Source of the DNA: Clostridium frigidicarnis
Lineage (GTDB): Bacteria; Bacillota; Clostridia; Clostridiales; Clostridiaceae
Length of the DNA stretch: 64,000 nucleotides
Direction of reading: 5' to 3'
Assembly: GCF_900111985.1 (NCBI RefSeq)
Contig: NZ_FOKI01000009.1
Coordinates: forward strand, 62,001-126,000
Below are positions 62,870-64,000 of this stretch, piece by piece (position 1 is the first letter of the stretch; every line of letters starts with the position of its first letter). The position numbers were made by a program, and so were the translations under genes. The notes beneath the pieces were generated by a model. It worked only from the letters and a program-made list of their open reading frames with translations. It was not told where the DNA came from and ran no database searches.

Positions 62870-63514
62870 ATGAGCAAATTAATTAAAATACAAAAACCTA
62901 AATTTATAGATGAATTTGAAGAAGTGAATGATATTTTTGAGGAAATACTAATTGCCGAAAAAATTCAAAATAAACTTATTGAAAATGCTACAATAGATGG
63001 CAAATCCGACGTTGGATTTACCATTGATTCTTGCATATTTAAAAATATAATATTTAAAAATTGTAACTTTCAAAACATAGATTTACTAGATGCAAGATTT
63101 GAGAACTGTGATTTATCTAACACTTCATTTAATAGTGGAAGCATTCATAGAGTTGAATTTATTAACTGTAAACTTTTAGGTTGCAAATTTGATGACAGTA
63201 ATATAAAAAATGTATTGTTCCATAATATTTTAGGAAAATATATAAATTTCTCTTTTTCTAAAATTAATAGTGTGAATATAGTGGAATCTAATGTTCAAGA
63301 ATCTGTTTTTCAAGAAGTTAGACTTGATAAAACAGCCTTTAATAATACAGATTTCAGTAATTCATATTTTAATAAAACTTCTTTGTCAAAAATGGATCTT
63401 ACTACTTGTGATATTTCTGGAATTAATATTGAAATAAATGATGTTTCTGGAGCTATAGTTACTCCATTACAAGGTCTGGATTTAACCAGACTTATGGGCA
63501 TTGTTGTTAAGTAA
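62870..63514 (+). CDS. Pentapeptide-repeat protein
   Basis: 214 residues. From about residue 45 to 200 the A(D/N)LxX pentapeptide pattern is clear: CIFKNIIFKNCNFQNIDLLD, then ARFENCDLSNTSFNSGS, and ISGINIEINDVSGA at the end. It folds as a right-handed quadrilateral beta-helix. Qnr-type members mimic DNA and protect gyrase; others are of unknown role. No quinolone data can be inferred. The ATG lacks a close ribosome site, so the exact start is uncertain. Confidence 0.85.
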   Translation: MSKLIKIQKPKFIDEFEEVNDIFEEILIAEKIQNKLIENATIDGKSDVGFTIDSCIFKNIIFKNCNFQNIDLLDARFENCDLSNTSFNSGSIHRVEFINCKLLGCKFDDSNIKNVLFHNILGKYINFSFSKINSVNIVESNVQESVFQEVRLDKTAFNNTDFSNSYFNKTSLSKMDLTTCDISGINIEINDVSGAIVTPLQGLDLTRLMGIVVK

Positions 63515-63529
63515 TACCAATATAATAAA

Positions 63530-63570
63530 TTTAAGCTACAGTTTAATATAATATTTATCTGTAGCTTAAA
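63530..63570. terminator. Convergent bidirectional terminator
   Basis: TTTAAGCTACAG and CTGTAGCTTAAA with an A/T-rich loop, between the pentapeptide gene (plus) and the metalloprotease-like gene (minus). Confidence 0.8.
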
Positions 63571-63598
63571 ACACTTAGATTATTGATTATAGCTCATC

Positions 63599-64000
63599 CT
63601 AAATATATTTCTTTAATATATCCCTATATTTTTCACAATAATCCAATCCCTTTTTCATAAAGTCCTCTAATGTATTTTCTGTATAAAGACTACGAATTTC
63701 TTCAATAAGATAGCTATTATTTATTTCTATATTATAAAAATAATCATATGCAGGTTTTTCTAATTTACAATACTTTTTAAGCCTATGATCTCTAAGAATT
63801 GGGTCAATTGCAATTTCACTAAATAACCATATAAGATGTGGGTATTCAAAGTATTGTTCATCTGAATTCTTAAATACCTGTTTCCAAACTTCAAACCATA
63901 CAAAATGAGTTAATTCATGTATTGTATTTTCCATAGCACTTTGAGCATTTAACTTATAAAAGCAATCAAATTTATGTTCATTAAGATATCTTGGACAAAT
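63599..64000 (-). CDS. Zinc metalloprotease-like protein (HExxH), 5' end outside the window
   Basis: 134 readable codons, open to the window edge (the frame continues upstream as YLNEHKFDCFYKLNAQSAMEN). The motif AMENTIHELTHFVWFEVW holds HELTH, a gluzincin-like zinc site, and a downstream Glu in LFSEIAIDPIL could be the third ligand. Residues after this are helical with DYCEKYRDILKKYI at the end. No family named with confidence; an internal ATG at 63934 is not the true start. Confidence 0.65.
   Translation of the reverse strand: MCPRYLNEHKFDCFYKLNAQSAMENTIHELTHFVWFEVWKQVFKNSDEQYFEYPHLIWLFSEIAIDPILRDHRLKKYCKLEKPAYDYFYNIEINNSYLIEEIRSLYTENTLEDFMKKGLDYCEKYRDILKKYI

Overview
The window is about 28% GC, uses strong GGAGG-type ribosome binding sites with many TTG and GTG starts, and carries typical low-GC Firmicute families. 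Codon use, the gene families (oleate hydratase, Mn2+-riboswitch P-type ATPase, fused OpuC permease, HutP-family protein) and the style of the intergenic hairpins point to a chromosomal segment of Clostridium, most likely C. perfringens or a close relative. The species is inferred from memory of families, not from a search. I saw no rRNA, tRNA, CRISPR array, intact prophage or intact insertion sequence.

Layout. 1-2.6 kb: an XYZ-type amino-acid ABC importer (COG2984/COG4120 type) preceded on the same strand by a HutP-family RNA-binding regulator. The mRNA leader between them holds a striking array of UAG triplets, and three more NAG triplets cover the ribosome binding site and start codon; this is the best candidate for an undescribed regulatory system here. 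2.7-8.1 kb: decayed genes (Rpn-type nuclease tail, alpha/beta hydrolase, cell-wall-binding protein, DnaC-like ATPase) mixed with intact small enzymes (2H phosphoesterase, ANT(6)-like adenylyltransferase, GNAT). 8.2-11.4 kb: an XRE regulator with two tiny downstream genes, a methyltransferase and a small P-loop protein. 11.7-16.6 kb: a P-type ATPase under a yybP-ykoY (Mn2+) riboswitch, and oleate hydratase whose start codon is followed by an out-of-frame A10 tract. 16.8-20.3 kb: a heterodimeric ABC exporter with a perfect 24-bp palindrome upstream. 20.6-28.5 kb: lipoprotein, HD phosphohydrolase, esterase, NERD protein, membrane-anchored Mrr-like protein, several very small genes and a 14-residue-repeat coiled-coil protein. 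28.7-31.9 kb: SWIM-SNF2 helicase. 34.6-37.3 kb: OpuC osmoprotectant importer. 37.4-45.9 kb: an AfuABC/FbpABC-type importer, an MgtC-like protein and a YesMN-type two-component system, an arrangement recalling hexose-phosphate sensing and uptake. 46.4-64 kb: signal peptidase II-like protein, hydrolase, MntA-HepT toxin-antitoxin pair, Nudix, a second-type RsgA GTPase, GNAT, divergent PRPP synthetase, 3-methyladenine glycosylase, a GntR-controlled membrane protein, phosphatase, SUV3-like helicase, pentapeptide-repeat protein and a cut-off metalloprotease-like gene.

Several families of short palindromic repeats (65-200 bp) recur in the intergenic spaces. One full copy abuts the ribosome binding site of a GNAT gene, and a separate 101-bp element with 16-bp inverted ends looks like a MITE. 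Two genes (oleate hydratase, cell-wall-binding protein) are out of frame by one base in a poly-A run directly after the start codon.
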